Notes under the pieces: model-generated
What the model was told of the DNA's origin: nothing
Databases searched by the model: none
The model's input: only the letters and a program-made list of their open reading frames with translations
DNA from: Flavobacterium sp. 90
GTDB taxonomy: Bacteria; Bacteroidota; Bacteroidia; Flavobacteriales; Flavobacteriaceae
Length of the DNA: 64,000 nt
Reading direction: 5' to 3'
Assembly: GCF_004339525.1 (NCBI RefSeq)
Contig: NZ_SMGE01000001.1
Location: 3,658,001 to 3,722,000, forward strand
In this document: positions 8,441 through 16,616 of the stretch, piece after piece
Numbering within the stretch: position 1 is the stretch's first letter
Layout of the letters: the number at the start of each line of letters is the position of its first letter
Translations under genes and position numbers: made by a program

Positions 8441-9199
8441 ATGAAAATTGTTATATCGCCGGCGAAGTCATTAAATTTCGAAAAAGAATTACCAACAACT
8501 CAATATACAGAACCAGCTTTTTTAAAAGAAGCACGTTTGGTTCACAAAGTTTTAAAACCTAAAAAGCCTTCTGAATTATCTGAATTAATGTCTATCTCGG
8601 ACAAATTAGCCGATTTAAACTGGAAGAGAAATCAGGAATGGAAAACACCTTTTTCTCCAGAAAATGCACGTCCTGCAGTTTATACTTTTGATGGAGATGT
8701 TTATACTGGTTTAGACGCTTATACAATTCCTGTTGAAAAATTAGAAGTGTTGCAAAATAAACTCCGAATTTTATCCGGACTTTACGGAATCTTGAAACCT
8801 CTGGATTTAATGCAGGCGTATCGTCTTGAAATGGGAACAAAATTACCTGTCGAAGAATCCAAAAATCTACACGAATTCTGGAAACCAACAGTTACTAAAG
8901 CATTAAATAAAGAATTGGCAAAAGGAGAATTGTTTGTGAATCTTGCAAGTAATGAATATTTTTCGGCTGTAGATGTTAAAGCTTTAAAAGTTCCTGTAAT
9001 TACGCCGGATTTTAAAGATTACAAAGATGGAAAACTTAAAATGATCAGTTTCTTCGCTAAAAAAGCAAGAGGAATGATGGTTCGTTATATCATCGATACA
9101 AATGCTGAAACGATTGACGATTTAAAAGGTTTCAATTATGAAGGATATCAATTTGATGCGAATCTTTCTAAAGGAAATCATTTGGTTTTCACAAGATAG
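8441..9199 (+). CDS. yaaA: peroxide stress protein YaaA (DUF328/UPF0246)
   Basis: A 252-aa protein collinear with the YaaA family. It has the N-terminal MKIVISPAKSLNFE, the central AVYTFDGDVYTGLDA and LRILSGLYGILKPLDLMQAYRLEMGT, and the C-terminal FFAKKARGMMVRYII. YaaA limits intracellular free iron and oxidative DNA damage in E. coli. The gene stands alone; it has a plausible -7 box (TATTTTTG) 20 bp upstream and a repeat-rich region after it. Confidence 0.93.
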   Translation: MKIVISPAKSLNFEKELPTTQYTEPAFLKEARLVHKVLKPKKPSELSELMSISDKLADLNWKRNQEWKTPFSPENARPAVYTFDGDVYTGLDAYTIPVEKLEVLQNKLRILSGLYGILKPLDLMQAYRLEMGTKLPVEESKNLHEFWKPTVTKALNKELAKGELFVNLASNEYFSAVDVKALKVPVITPDFKDYKDGKLKMISFFAKKARGMMVRYIIDTNAETIDDLKGFNYEGYQFDANLSKGNHLVFTR

Positions 9200-9304
9200 G
9201 TTTCTTTGAAAAAGGTTCAAAGGGACAAAGGTGTAAAGGCTCAGAGGTTTTTTTTAAAGGTTCTGAGGTTCTATCCCGAAGCTTCGGGACTGAGGCACTA
9301 AGTT
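9200..9304. repeat. degenerate CTTAG-type repeat with CCCGAAGCTTCGGG palindrome
   Basis: After yaaA the words 'aaaggttcaaag', 'ggttctgaggttcta' and 'tgaggcactaag' surround a perfect 14-nt palindrome CCCGAAGCTTCGGG (about 9275-9288). The same combination, with one arm altered, occurs at 21661-21680. No gene is present between 9200 and 9622. Confidence 0.6.
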
Positions 9305-9314
9305 TTTTACAAGA

Positions 9315-9361
9315 GAGTCGGAGACTCGGGCTATATTGTAGGGAGGGATTTTAATCCCTCC
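9315..9361 (+). repeat. two-hairpin intergenic element, copy 2
   Basis: Stem 1 is GAGTC-GGA-GACTC (9315-9327), followed by the spacer word ATATTGTAG. Stem 2 is GGAGGGATT-TT-AATCCCTCC (9342-9361). It is in tandem with copy 3, at a period of about 75 bp. Confidence 0.6.
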
Positions 9362-9389
9362 GGATTAACAAAGTGTTTTTTTTACAAGA

Positions 9390-9436
9390 GAATCGGAGAT
9401 TCGGGACATATTGTAGGGAGGGATTTCAATCCCTTC
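9390..9436 (+). repeat. two-hairpin intergenic element, copy 3
   Basis: Stem 1 is GAATC-GGA-GATTC (9390-9402); the G-C pair of copy 2 is replaced by A-T, so pairing is kept. Stem 2 is GGAGGGATT-TC-AATCCCTTC (9417-9436), where one G-C pair has become G-T. Confidence 0.6.
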
Positions 9437-9444
9437 AGGTTAGA

Positions 9445-9516
9445 AAATATTGTATGCTGGGAATTTCAATTCCATAAGGTTTGAAAATATGTTAGGTAGG
9501 GATTTCAATCCCTTCG
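9445..9516 (+). repeat. two partial copies of the stem-2 palindrome
   Basis: GGGAATT-TC-AATTCC (about 9459-9473) and GGGATT-TC-AATCCC (about 9499-9512) follow copy 3. Each is preceded by a variant of the 'atattgta' spacer word. They lack stem 1. Confidence 0.5.
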
Positions 9517-9570
9517 GATTAGCACAGATAGTATATTTCTAATTTTTTTTGAAAATAAATTAAAATAAAA

Positions 9571-9602
9571 AAGCCGGACTAAATAAATAGTTCGGCTTTT
9601 TC
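9571..9602. terminator. bidirectional terminator
   Basis: AAGCCGGACTA (9571-9581) pairs with TAGTTCGGCTT (9588-9598) with one G-T pair. T runs lie on the + side and A runs on the other side. It ends the efflux operon on the minus strand. Confidence 0.85.
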
Positions 9603-9622
9603 GTATTATAAATCAATTATTA

Positions 9623-11212
9623 TTAATGCATTGCATCAGCAGGATTAATCTTGTTCTTTCCTTTTTTAATTAAAAGAATAATTGGTATACAACATAGGAA
9701 CATAATTCCTAAGTACATAAAAATATCCATGTAGGCCATTACTGTACTTTGTTTCATTACTGAATATTCCAGTGCTTGATAAGCTTTTTTCAGTGCAACA
9801 TCAGCGCTATATCCTTTAGACATAAAAGCTCTTTGCATTCCTGCAATACGTTGCTGAACATCGAATTTTGCAGGGTCTAAATTGGTCAATAAATTTACTC
9901 TGTGTTCCTGACTTAAACGAGTGATAAAAGTGGTAATAATCGCAATACCAAATGAACCACCTAATTGTCTCATCATTCCGGTAAACGCGGCTCCTTCACC
10001 GATATGTTTTCCTTTTAAAGTCGAAAGCGAAAGTGTTGTAATAGGTACAAATAGTAATCCTAAACCAATTCCTCTTAAGATTAAAGGCCAGTACATATGT
10101 TCAACACCAGTATCTGGAGTCATACGAGTTTGCATCATAAAGGTAAAGAAGAAGAAAACTAAAAATCCAACTCCAACCATATATCCTTGCGGAACTCCTT
10201 TTTGAATCATATTACCCACAAATGGCATCATAATCGCTGTTGTAATCGAACCTGGAATCAATAATAATCCGGCATCTGTTGCGGTCCATCCTAAAATAGA
10301 TTGCGTGTAGATCGGAATAATTAAGGTTGATCCATAAAGACCAAAACCAAGAATAAAACACATTACAGTACCAATTCTTAAATTTCCATCTTTTAGAACA
10401 CTTAAATTTACGATTGGATATTTATAAGTAAGCTCTCTCCAAACAAATAAAATCAATCCAAGAACCGTAACAACACTAAGGGTTACAATAAGTGAATCAT
10501 TAAACCAATCGTCTTGTTGTCCATGTTCCAAAACAAATTGAAGTGATCCAATAAAAGCGGCTAATAATATAATTCCCCACCAGTCAACCTGATTTGCTTT
10601 TAATTTCTCACCATATTTTGGACTTCTTACGAAAGTAAGCGCCAAAATAGTTGCAATAATTCCCAACGGAATATTGATATAGAAAATATAAGGCCAAGAA
10701 TAATTATCTACTAAATATCCTCCCAAAGGCGGACCTAATGTTGGACCAACAATTACACCCATTCCGTAGATAGCTTGCGCCATACCACGTTTTGCTATAG
10801 GATAACTTTCGGTAATAATCGTTTGGGCTGTTACCAGTAATGCTCCACCACCCATACCTTGTACGAATCGAAAGGCAACTAGTTCCCAAATGTTACTGGC
10901 ATTTCCGCATAAAAAGGAGCAGACTGTAAATATAATGATCGAAGCCACAAAATAATTACGTCGACCAAATTGCTGTGAAAGCCAACTCGTCATCGGAATT
11001 ACAATAACATTCGCAATTGCGTATGCTGTAATTACCCAAGCCACATCAGTTAAAGTAGCACCAAGGCTACCTCGCATGTCTGTTAGAGCTACGTTTACAA
11101 TCGTGGTATCTACAATTTCTAACAGTGCACAAAGTACTGCAGTAATCGTAATGATTACACGTCTATAACCGTATTCTACTAAATCGTCATCTGCTTGTAC
11201 TGCTGTTGCCAT
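9623..11212 (-). CDS. DHA2-family (EmrB/QacA) MFS multidrug exporter
   Basis: A 529-aa protein with about 14 hydrophobic segments. DHA2 hallmarks are LLEIVDTTIVNVALTDMRGS in TM1, WVITAYAIANVIVIP, SQQFGRRNYF (motif A), FRFVQGMGGGALL and GPTLGPPLGGYLVDNYSW (motif C). It extrudes hydrophobic compounds using the proton gradient. With the membrane fusion protein and TolC-type protein encoded directly upstream it should form an EmrAB-TolC-like tripartite pump. It starts 3 bp after the HlyD gene and is last in the TetR-controlled operon. Confidence 0.93.
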   Translation of the reverse strand: MATAVQADDDLVEYGYRRVIITITAVLCALLEIVDTTIVNVALTDMRGSLGATLTDVAWVITAYAIANVIVIPMTSWLSQQFGRRNYFVASIIIFTVCSFLCGNASNIWELVAFRFVQGMGGGALLVTAQTIITESYPIAKRGMAQAIYGMGVIVGPTLGPPLGGYLVDNYSWPYIFYINIPLGIIATILALTFVRSPKYGEKLKANQVDWWGIILLAAFIGSLQFVLEHGQQDDWFNDSLIVTLSVVTVLGLILFVWRELTYKYPIVNLSVLKDGNLRIGTVMCFILGFGLYGSTLIIPIYTQSILGWTATDAGLLLIPGSITTAIMMPFVGNMIQKGVPQGYMVGVGFLVFFFFTFMMQTRMTPDTGVEHMYWPLILRGIGLGLLFVPITTLSLSTLKGKHIGEGAAFTGMMRQLGGSFGIAIITTFITRLSQEHRVNLLTNLDPAKFDVQQRIAGMQRAFMSKGYSADVALKKAYQALEYSVMKQSTVMAYMDIFMYLGIMFLCCIPIILLIKKGKNKINPADAMH

Positions 11213-11215
11213 ATT

Positions 11216-12295
11216 TTATTTTAAATGTACATCTACATCAACATTCATTCCCGGACGTAGTAATTTTACTTTTTCAGGATCGTTTGATTCATCTAAACTA
11301 ATTTTTACTGGCAATCTCTGAATCGTTTTTACAAAGTTTCCTGTCGCATTATCAGGAGGTAATAATGAAAAACGAGATCCTGTTGCAGGAGAAAATGAAG
11401 TAACAATTCCTTTGAATTCGTAGTTTGGATAAGCATCAACTTTTAAACTTACTTTTTGTCCAACAATCATCTTGTTTAATTGCGTTTCTTTAAAGTTAGC
11501 AACAACCCAAGCTTCATTATTATTGATGATATAAAATAAAGATTGTCCTGGTTGAACCAATTGTCCCGGTTGGATATCTACTTTAGAAACCTGACCGTCG
11601 ATTGCAGCAGTAACTACAGTATAACTAAGATTTAAATGCGCAACATCAAGCATTGTTTTTGCTTTTTTGATGTTTGCGGCAGCAACTTCAGTTTGTTTGT
11701 CAGAAGCTTTTGACTTAGATTCAATTACAGATTTTTGGTAAGAACTTGCTTTTTGTTGTTGTTCCAAAACACGAACTTGATTTTCAGCTTCTTCTTTTGA
11801 AGATAATGCTTGCTCGTATTGTTGTTTTGTAATCGTATGTGTTTTGTATAAATTATTGTAACGGTTGTAATCGTTTGTAATTTGTCTCAATCTAATTTTT
11901 GCACTTTCGATAGAACCGGTTGCAGATTTCATTTGAGCATCAGAAACTGAAATACTTGCATTTGCGCTTCCAATATCAGCTTTTGCAGCTTCGTATTGAC
12001 CTTCAGCACCTAATAAAGCAGCGTTAGCTTCGTCGATTTTTAATTGGTAATCTCTTTTATCGATAGTAAATAAAGTATCTCCTTTTTTTACAAAGTCATT
12101 ATCTTTTACATACACTTTACTAATATATCCGGAAACTCTAGGAATAATCGGATTCATTTTTTTCTCAATCTGAGCATCATCCGTTTCTTCGTGTGCTTGT
12201 GCGTGTAAGTATTTTGTTATTCCGTAAGTTCCGCCCACTAAAACCAAAACGGTTAGTATAATGATGAATTTAGTATTTGTTTTTTTCTTTTCCAT
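11216..12295 (-). CDS. HlyD/EmrA-type membrane fusion protein
   Basis: A 359-aa periplasmic adaptor. It has one N-terminal membrane anchor (FIIILTVLVLVGGTYGI) and the lipoyl half-motif PRVSGYISKVYVKDNDFVKKG. A long coiled-coil hairpin (about residues 80-215) is rich in Ala, Gln and Lys. The second lipoyl half is VVTAAIDGQVSKVDIQPGQL, followed by a beta-barrel domain (GQKVSLKVDAYPNYEFKG). It bridges the DHA2 exporter and the TolC-type outer-membrane channel encoded on either side. Confidence 0.92.
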   Translation of the reverse strand: MEKKKTNTKFIIILTVLVLVGGTYGITKYLHAQAHEETDDAQIEKKMNPIIPRVSGYISKVYVKDNDFVKKGDTLFTIDKRDYQLKIDEANAALLGAEGQYEAAKADIGSANASISVSDAQMKSATGSIESAKIRLRQITNDYNRYNNLYKTHTITKQQYEQALSSKEEAENQVRVLEQQQKASSYQKSVIESKSKASDKQTEVAAANIKKAKTMLDVAHLNLSYTVVTAAIDGQVSKVDIQPGQLVQPGQSLFYIINNNEAWVVANFKETQLNKMIVGQKVSLKVDAYPNYEFKGIVTSFSPATGSRFSLLPPDNATGNFVKTIQRLPVKISLDESNDPEKVKLLRPGMNVDVDVHLK

Positions 12296-12307
12296 GAGAG
12301 CTATCGA

Positions 12308-13627
12308 TTATATTTTAGAAAGATTGAATGATTGAGATAATTGTCCTGATACGGATAGTAATTCGTAATATTTTTGAATGATTGTTGCTTTAGAAACAGC
12401 AGTATTAATTTTGGCACTTAGTTGTTCAACATCAGCTTCAACCAAATCATTGGTATCTGCTAAACCATTGTCAAACTTATCTTTTACAAGTCTGTAATTT
12501 TCAGATGCCTGTTGAAGCGCTTCATCATAAACAACACTTTGGTTAATAGCTAAGTCATAATCTTCAATAGATTTTTGAACCTCAACTTTAATACGATCAG
12601 TCATTACAGCTTCTGTATTTTTAACTTCCAAAGCTCTGCTTTCAGCTTCTCTTACGTGAGAACTATTTTTGTAAATTCCAGAGATATCATAAGTTAAACC
12701 TAATCCAAAGTTCATTGCATATTTTACAGTAATAATGTCTTTAAGATCTAAAGCAGTATAACCACCAAGTAATGCTAAAGTAGGGTAATAAGCAGCTTTT
12801 GCAACTCTAATATTTGCTTCAGATGCTTTTTGTTGGAAACGAATAGCTTCTAAATCTTTTCTGTTTTGCAATGCTAATGCATCAGATGTTGGTGCATTAC
12901 TCGTTTTCAAATTAAAGAAATCATCTTCATTAACCTGAAGTTTTGTACTTGGATCCAACTTTAATAAGGTAGTCAGATAGAAGTTGATATTATTAAGATT
13001 GTTATTAGCTTCATCAATAGATAATTGCGTTTTTGAAACTAATAATTGTGACTTCAATAAATCATTTCTTGGGATAATTCCGTTTTTCTCTAATTCTGTA
13101 AAATCAGTAACACGTTGTTTAGCGCTTTTTTGATTTTCATTTAAAACATCCAAAGTTTTTTGAGCTTTGTATAACGCAGTATAATACGTAATAACTCTCA
13201 AAGCAACGTCTTCTTTAGTTTTAGATGCATTTGCACTTTCAGCTTCGTATAAATTATCATAAGCTTCAATGCTATTTTGAATTTTAAATCCTGCAAAAAG
13301 AGGAAGGCTTAAATTTGCCATTCCAAGCATTGCTCTGTCAGGAGATGCAAGTGATTTGCTTTCTCCCTGATTTGGCATATCAATCGATGCTTTTGTAAGA
13401 CGTTGATATTGTCCGGAAAGTTTAATATCAGGATATTGATTGTTTTTTACCGATTGTAATTCGTACTTTTTTGTGTTTACCTTAGTGCTGGCAAGCGTAA
13501 CTTCGTTACTTTTTTCCCAGGCCAATTTAACGGCTTCGTCTAAGGTTAAACTTGTTTTTTCTTGTGCTTCTACTGAAGATATTCCGATAAAGAAAACTCC
13601 AAAGAGCATTAATTGACTAATTTTCAT
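12308..13627 (-). CDS. TolC-family outer-membrane efflux protein
   Basis: A 439-aa protein with a signal peptide (MKISQLMLFGVFFIGISSVEAQ). Two OEP repeats of long amphipathic helices and beta strands follow, including SLTLDEAVKLAWEKSNEV, NLSLPLFAGFKIQNSIEAY and 'YDISGIYKNSSHVREAESRA'. ATG 13627 is preferred; the longer reading begins with TTG at 13633. The gene overlaps the end of the TetR gene by 11 bp, so the pump is translated together with its repressor. Confidence 0.9.
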   Translation of the reverse strand: MKISQLMLFGVFFIGISSVEAQEKTSLTLDEAVKLAWEKSNEVTLASTKVNTKKYELQSVKNNQYPDIKLSGQYQRLTKASIDMPNQGESKSLASPDRAMLGMANLSLPLFAGFKIQNSIEAYDNLYEAESANASKTKEDVALRVITYYTALYKAQKTLDVLNENQKSAKQRVTDFTELEKNGIIPRNDLLKSQLLVSKTQLSIDEANNNLNNINFYLTTLLKLDPSTKLQVNEDDFFNLKTSNAPTSDALALQNRKDLEAIRFQQKASEANIRVAKAAYYPTLALLGGYTALDLKDIITVKYAMNFGLGLTYDISGIYKNSSHVREAESRALEVKNTEAVMTDRIKVEVQKSIEDYDLAINQSVVYDEALQQASENYRLVKDKFDNGLADTNDLVEADVEQLSAKINTAVSKATIIQKYYELLSVSGQLSQSFNLSKI

Positions 13628-14246
13628 AAACAAGTAGCGCTTTTATAGTTTGTTGAATGTGCTTCGTAAGACTGGTTTTAATGTACTCGTTGTACATTTC
13701 TTCTGTATTTAAATTTAATAATTCTTCAAAAAAAGGTTTATTCATATGAAAGTGAAAAAAAGTTCCAATAATAGTTGGAGTAATTAGCGGGATGATAACA
13801 TCTTTTCTAAAAACACCCTTTTCCTGACCTTGTGCTATAATGCTTTCAACAGATTTTAAATTTCCTTTTTTTAATTCTGTAAACGCAATAAAGCTTTTTT
13901 CTCTCTTTTCTGCATTAATTTCAAAGTGTAACACCCTGAAAATTCCTTTGTTACAATTAATTCTATTAATGTAAATTTCGATTAATTTATTGACTTTCTC
14001 TATAGGTTCTAGATTTTCTTGTAATAAATTTTCGAGTTTTAGTTTTAAATCAGATGTTTTGTAAATAATTAAAGCTTCGAGAAGCCTTTCTTTAGAGCCA
14101 AAATAATACGAAACCATGGCAATATTAATCTTGGCATGTTTTGAGATATCCCGTATCGATGTTCCTTCAAATCCTTTTTCAGAAAATAGCGTTTCGGCCA
14201 CTTCAAGAATCTGAATTTTTTTATCGTTTAATTCGATGTTTGACAT
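13617..14246 (-). CDS. TetR/AcrR-family repressor of the efflux operon
   Basis: A 209-aa regulator starting at ATG 14246 (MSNIELNDKKIQ...). A longer in-frame reading from 14297 runs into the operator palindrome and is rejected. The HTH is typical: ILEVAETLFSEKGFEGTSIRDISKHAKINIAMVSYYFGSKERLLE. The C-terminal ligand domain is helical and not assignable. It is first in the operon with TolC, HlyD and DHA2 genes. The large palindrome 22 bp upstream of its start is the likely autoregulatory operator. Confidence 0.93.
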   Translation of the reverse strand: MSNIELNDKKIQILEVAETLFSEKGFEGTSIRDISKHAKINIAMVSYYFGSKERLLEALIIYKTSDLKLKLENLLQENLEPIEKVNKLIEIYINRINCNKGIFRVLHFEINAEKREKSFIAFTELKKGNLKSVESIIAQGQEKGVFRKDVIIPLITPTIIGTFFHFHMNKPFFEELLNLNTEEMYNEYIKTSLTKHIQQTIKALLVYEN

Positions 14247-14267
14247 GGTATTGTTTCTAATCGGGTA

Positions 14268-14309
14268 CAAAATTAAACAAGTGTTTAATTTAAACACTTG
14301 TTTAATTTT
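14268..14309 (-). promoter_or_regulatory. TetR operator palindrome overlapping the -7 box
   Basis: Two perfect 19-nt arms (14269-14287 and 14291-14309) are separated by ATT. Each arm contains AAACAAGTGTTT or its complement, itself a near-palindrome, so two overlapping dyads are possible. On the minus strand TAATTTTG (14275-14268) matches the TAnnTTTG -7 box and sits in the proximal arm. Bound repressor would therefore block the promoter. Confidence 0.85.
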
Positions 14310-14388
14310 GTTTTAACATAATATTAACAGAAAACCGTGTAGTCGTTTCTAAGCTAAAATACTCTTTAAGGCTAATGTTTATAACGAA

Positions 14389-14428
14389 AAAGCTGAAATA
14401 ATATAACTCGTAATATTATTTCAGCTTT
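14389..14428 (-). terminator. terminator of the trp operon
   Basis: AAAGCTGAAATAATAT (14389-14404) pairs perfectly with ATATTATTTCAGCTTT (14413-14428). On the minus strand the stem ends in a T5 run. It lies about 75 bp after the trpA stop. Confidence 0.8.
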
Positions 14429-14501
14429 GTAATTAACGCAATTTTGTCGTTTCTCGAAATCGACAAACTAGAAGTTATTGTATATTTAGAAGAAAAATTA
14501 A

Positions 14502-15263
14502 TTATCTAATCTCGCTAACAAATTCGCTAATTTTTCCAGAACCATTTTCGCTTAAATGTTTTATAAAAGCACTTCCAATAATGGCACCTTTTGCAAATTT
14601 AGTAGCCTGATTAAAAGTTTCTTTATTCGAAATTCCAAAACCTACAATTTGCGGGTTTTTCAGATTCATGTTTCCAATTCTTTCGAAATAACTTTCCTGA
14701 GTATTTCCAAAACCAGATTGAGATCCTGTAACGCTCGCAGAACTTACCATATAAATAAATCCGTTTGAAACGCTGTCGATAAAACGAATACGCTCGTCAG
14801 AAGTTTGTGGCGTAATCAGGAATACATTTATTAAGCCATATTTTTCGAAAATTGCTTTGTATTCGTCTGCATAAACATCAACAGGTAAATCCGGAATGAT
14901 TAATCCGTCGATACCAATTTCGGCACATTTTTTACAGAATGTTTCAACTCCGTATTGCAACATTGGATTAAAATATCCCATAATAATCAACGGAATTTTT
15001 ACGCTTTCGCGGATGTTCTTCAGTTGATCGAATAGAATTTGAGTCGTCATTCCGTTATGAAGCGCCGTTGTTGAACTTGCCTGAATGGTTGGTCCATCAG
15101 CCAAAGGATCGCTAAATGGCAAACCAATTTCGATTAGATCAACGCCATTTTTTTCTAAATCCTGAATGATTTGAACCGTATCATTCAAATTAGGATATCC
15201 TGCAGAAAAATAAATCGAAAGTATCTTTTTATCTTCTTGTAATTTTTGAGTTATTCTGTTCAT
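14502..15263 (-). CDS. trpA: tryptophan synthase alpha chain
   Basis: A 253-aa TIM-barrel protein. The catalytic Glu lies in GVDLIEIGLPFSDPLADGPT and the catalytic Asp in IDGLIIPDLPVDV. The phosphate-binding loops are visible in YMVSSASVTGSQSGF and VGFGISNKETFNQA. It cleaves indole-3-glycerol phosphate to indole, which passes to TrpB. It is the last gene of the trp operon and is separated from trpB by two non-trp genes. Confidence 0.95.
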   Translation of the reverse strand: MNRITQKLQEDKKILSIYFSAGYPNLNDTVQIIQDLEKNGVDLIEIGLPFSDPLADGPTIQASSTTALHNGMTTQILFDQLKNIRESVKIPLIIMGYFNPMLQYGVETFCKKCAEIGIDGLIIPDLPVDVYADEYKAIFEKYGLINVFLITPQTSDERIRFIDSVSNGFIYMVSSASVTGSQSGFGNTQESYFERIGNMNLKNPQIVGFGISNKETFNQATKFAKGAIIGSAFIKHLSENGSGKISEFVSEIR

Positions 15264-15280
15264 TTTAATATCGTTTTTAT

Positions 15281-15464
15281 CCTAACAGGTTTCCAAAACC
15301 TGTTAGGTATTTTATTAGGTTTTGTTTTTGCCACTGATTAAAAGATTTTCACTGATTAGCTATAAATTTATTTCACGCAGATTTAAATTGATTTAAGCCG
15401 ATTTGCGCAGATTCTTCTAAAAAAATAATAATTAAATCTGATTTAATCTGTGAAATCTGTGGCA
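15281..15464. repeat. palindromic repeats between the nitrilase gene and trpA
   Basis: CCTAACAGGTTT (15281-15292) pairs perfectly with AAACCTGTTAGG (15296-15307), without a T run on the coding strand. A second region (about 15337-15463) has 'cacgcagatttaaattga' and, near its other end, the complementary 'aatctgatttaatctgtgaa'. Both look like dispersed repeat insertions inside the operon. Confidence 0.6.
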
Positions 15465-16202
15465 TTATATTTTTACAATTTTACTTGTCCAATTATCATT
15501 TTGATTTTCGATCAATAATAATCCGGAATCTGAATCATTCATTTGAGCAACCAATTCACCTTTGTTATTCCAGAAAGCACTTTGTCCAGCCGAAGGAGAT
15601 CCCCAGGATTCTCCACTGAAATTCGACATCAAAACATTCATTTCGTGTTTCTGTGCATAACTTTGTAAATCGCGATATGCATTCGGAATTCCGTTTGGTG
15701 AAAAGAAAATACTGGCGATATAAATATTGGTTTCTCTTTTACGGGCATTTTCAGGATGTAACGGATTGTCAATATCAGCACAAATAGCAAATGAAATCTT
15801 TTGATTTTCAATAGTCACCATCGGATTATAATCGAATGAAGATTGGAAAAATTCGTCTTCACCTTCATGTAAAAATTGCTTCGTGTAGATTTGAACTGAA
15901 TTATCAGGAGAAATAATAAATTCCCCAATAAACAATTCTGAGTCTACTTGAATTGGAGCACCGACAACAATAATAATATTATTTTCGACTGATAATTTTT
16001 TTAAGTGATCCAATCGGGAATCATCTTTTTTGAAAGCTAGTTTTTGGGCATATTCTCTTTCATAACCGGTAATCGACAATTCAGGAAATGCAATTAATTG
16101 TGCTCCATTTTGTACCGCCAAATCAATAAAACGATAATGGTCTGATAAATTGGCTTCAATATCTACTCGCGTAGGTTTTGTTTGCGCTGCTGCTAAAATC
16201 AT
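15465..16202 (-). CDS. carbon-nitrogen hydrolase (nitrilase superfamily)
   Basis: A 245-aa member of the nitrilase superfamily. The Glu-Lys-Cys triad is visible as the Glu of LIAFPELSITGYE, the Lys of YTKQFLHEGEDEFF and the Cys of ISFAICADIDNP. The substrate cannot be read from sequence; relatives hydrolyse omega-amides, carbamoyl compounds or amidated metabolites. It lies within the trp operon after a gamma-glutamylcyclotransferase-like gene (9 bp gap) and before trpA. It is either a tryptophan-linked side activity or a passenger. Confidence 0.85.
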   Translation of the reverse strand: MILAAAQTKPTRVDIEANLSDHYRFIDLAVQNGAQLIAFPELSITGYEREYAQKLAFKKDDSRLDHLKKLSVENNIIIVVGAPIQVDSELFIGEFIISPDNSVQIYTKQFLHEGEDEFFQSSFDYNPMVTIENQKISFAICADIDNPLHPENARKRETNIYIASIFFSPNGIPNAYRDLQSYAQKHEMNVLMSNFSGESWGSPSAGQSAFWNNKGELVAQMNDSDSGLLLIENQNDNWTSKIVKI

Positions 16203-16210
16203 TTGGATTT

Positions 16211-16531
16211 TTATTTATTTTCGATATAAACCCAGGCAACTGTTCCGGATTTTAACTCGACCTGAACTCTTTTATAAGCATTAGATTCGAAAATATCTAC
16301 TTTGGCTAAATCAGAAGCCAAAATATTAAAAGCAACACCATGAATAGGATCTGAAGAATCTGCGTTTGCTACCGCTACAACATAATCAGCCATTCCAAAT
16401 TCTTCTTCAATTTGGAGACTTTTTAGTTTATAACCCAATAACTGATCAGGAGTTCCGGTTAGAACTTTATTAAAAATCTGCATTTGAATTTGTTTCGATC
16501 TCAATGTTCCGTAAGAGAATAACTTTTCCAT
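16211..16531 (-). CDS. gamma-glutamylcyclotransferase-like (AIG2/GGCT fold) protein
   Basis: A 106-aa protein with the diagnostic N-terminal FSYGTLRSKQIQ motif of the GGCT/AIG2 fold and a later acidic patch (KVDIFESNAYKRVQVEL) in the position of the catalytic Glu. The family acts on gamma-glutamyl groups to give 5-oxoproline, but several clades have other roles. It is inside the trp operon, 9 bp before the nitrilase gene. The pairing suggests that these two genes travel as a unit. Confidence 0.8.
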   Translation of the reverse strand: MEKLFSYGTLRSKQIQMQIFNKVLTGTPDQLLGYKLKSLQIEEEFGMADYVVAVANADSSDPIHGVAFNILASDLAKVDIFESNAYKRVQVELKSGTVAWVYIENK

Positions 16532-16561
16532 AATTACTATTTTTCTCGTTGTTTGTTTTTT

Positions 16562-16601
16562 GCGTTAGGAATAACCCGATCCGCGGCGGCGGAGAACGCC
16601 C
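16562..16601 (+). ncRNA. short copy of a GCGTT...AACGC structured element
   Basis: A 40-nt element between the GGCT gene and trpB. The outer stem is GCGTT (16562-16566) with AACGC (16595-16599). The inner hairpin is TCCGC-GGC-GGCGGA-like, with TCCGC paired to GCGGA. It shares 'GCGTTAGG.AT', 'CCCGA' and '.AACGCCC' with larger copies at 27399-27513 (minus) and 41860-41966. It is GC-rich compared with its surroundings. Whether it is transcribed is unknown. Confidence 0.45.
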
Positions 16602-16616
16602 AAATTACGATTTTTA

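Noticed and set aside
8148..8444. 98-aa ORF on the + strand between cca and yaaA
   Set aside because: It is made largely of the ACGAATT inverted repeat, overlaps the yaaA start, and shows no protein-like composition.
9315..9516. CRISPR-like array (repeated GGGATTTCAATCCCTT words)
   Set aside because: Units differ in both sequence and spacing, the conserved parts are palindromic hairpins, there are no uniform spacers and no cas genes nearby.
13617..14297. Longer TetR reading frame starting at 14297
   Set aside because: The extension crosses the operator palindrome and -7 box; ATG 14246 gives the normal TetR N-terminus.
15281..15307. Internal trp operon terminator at the CCTAACAGG palindrome
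   Set aside because: The stem is perfect but lacks a T run on the coding strand, and trpA follows directly; treated as a dispersed repeat.
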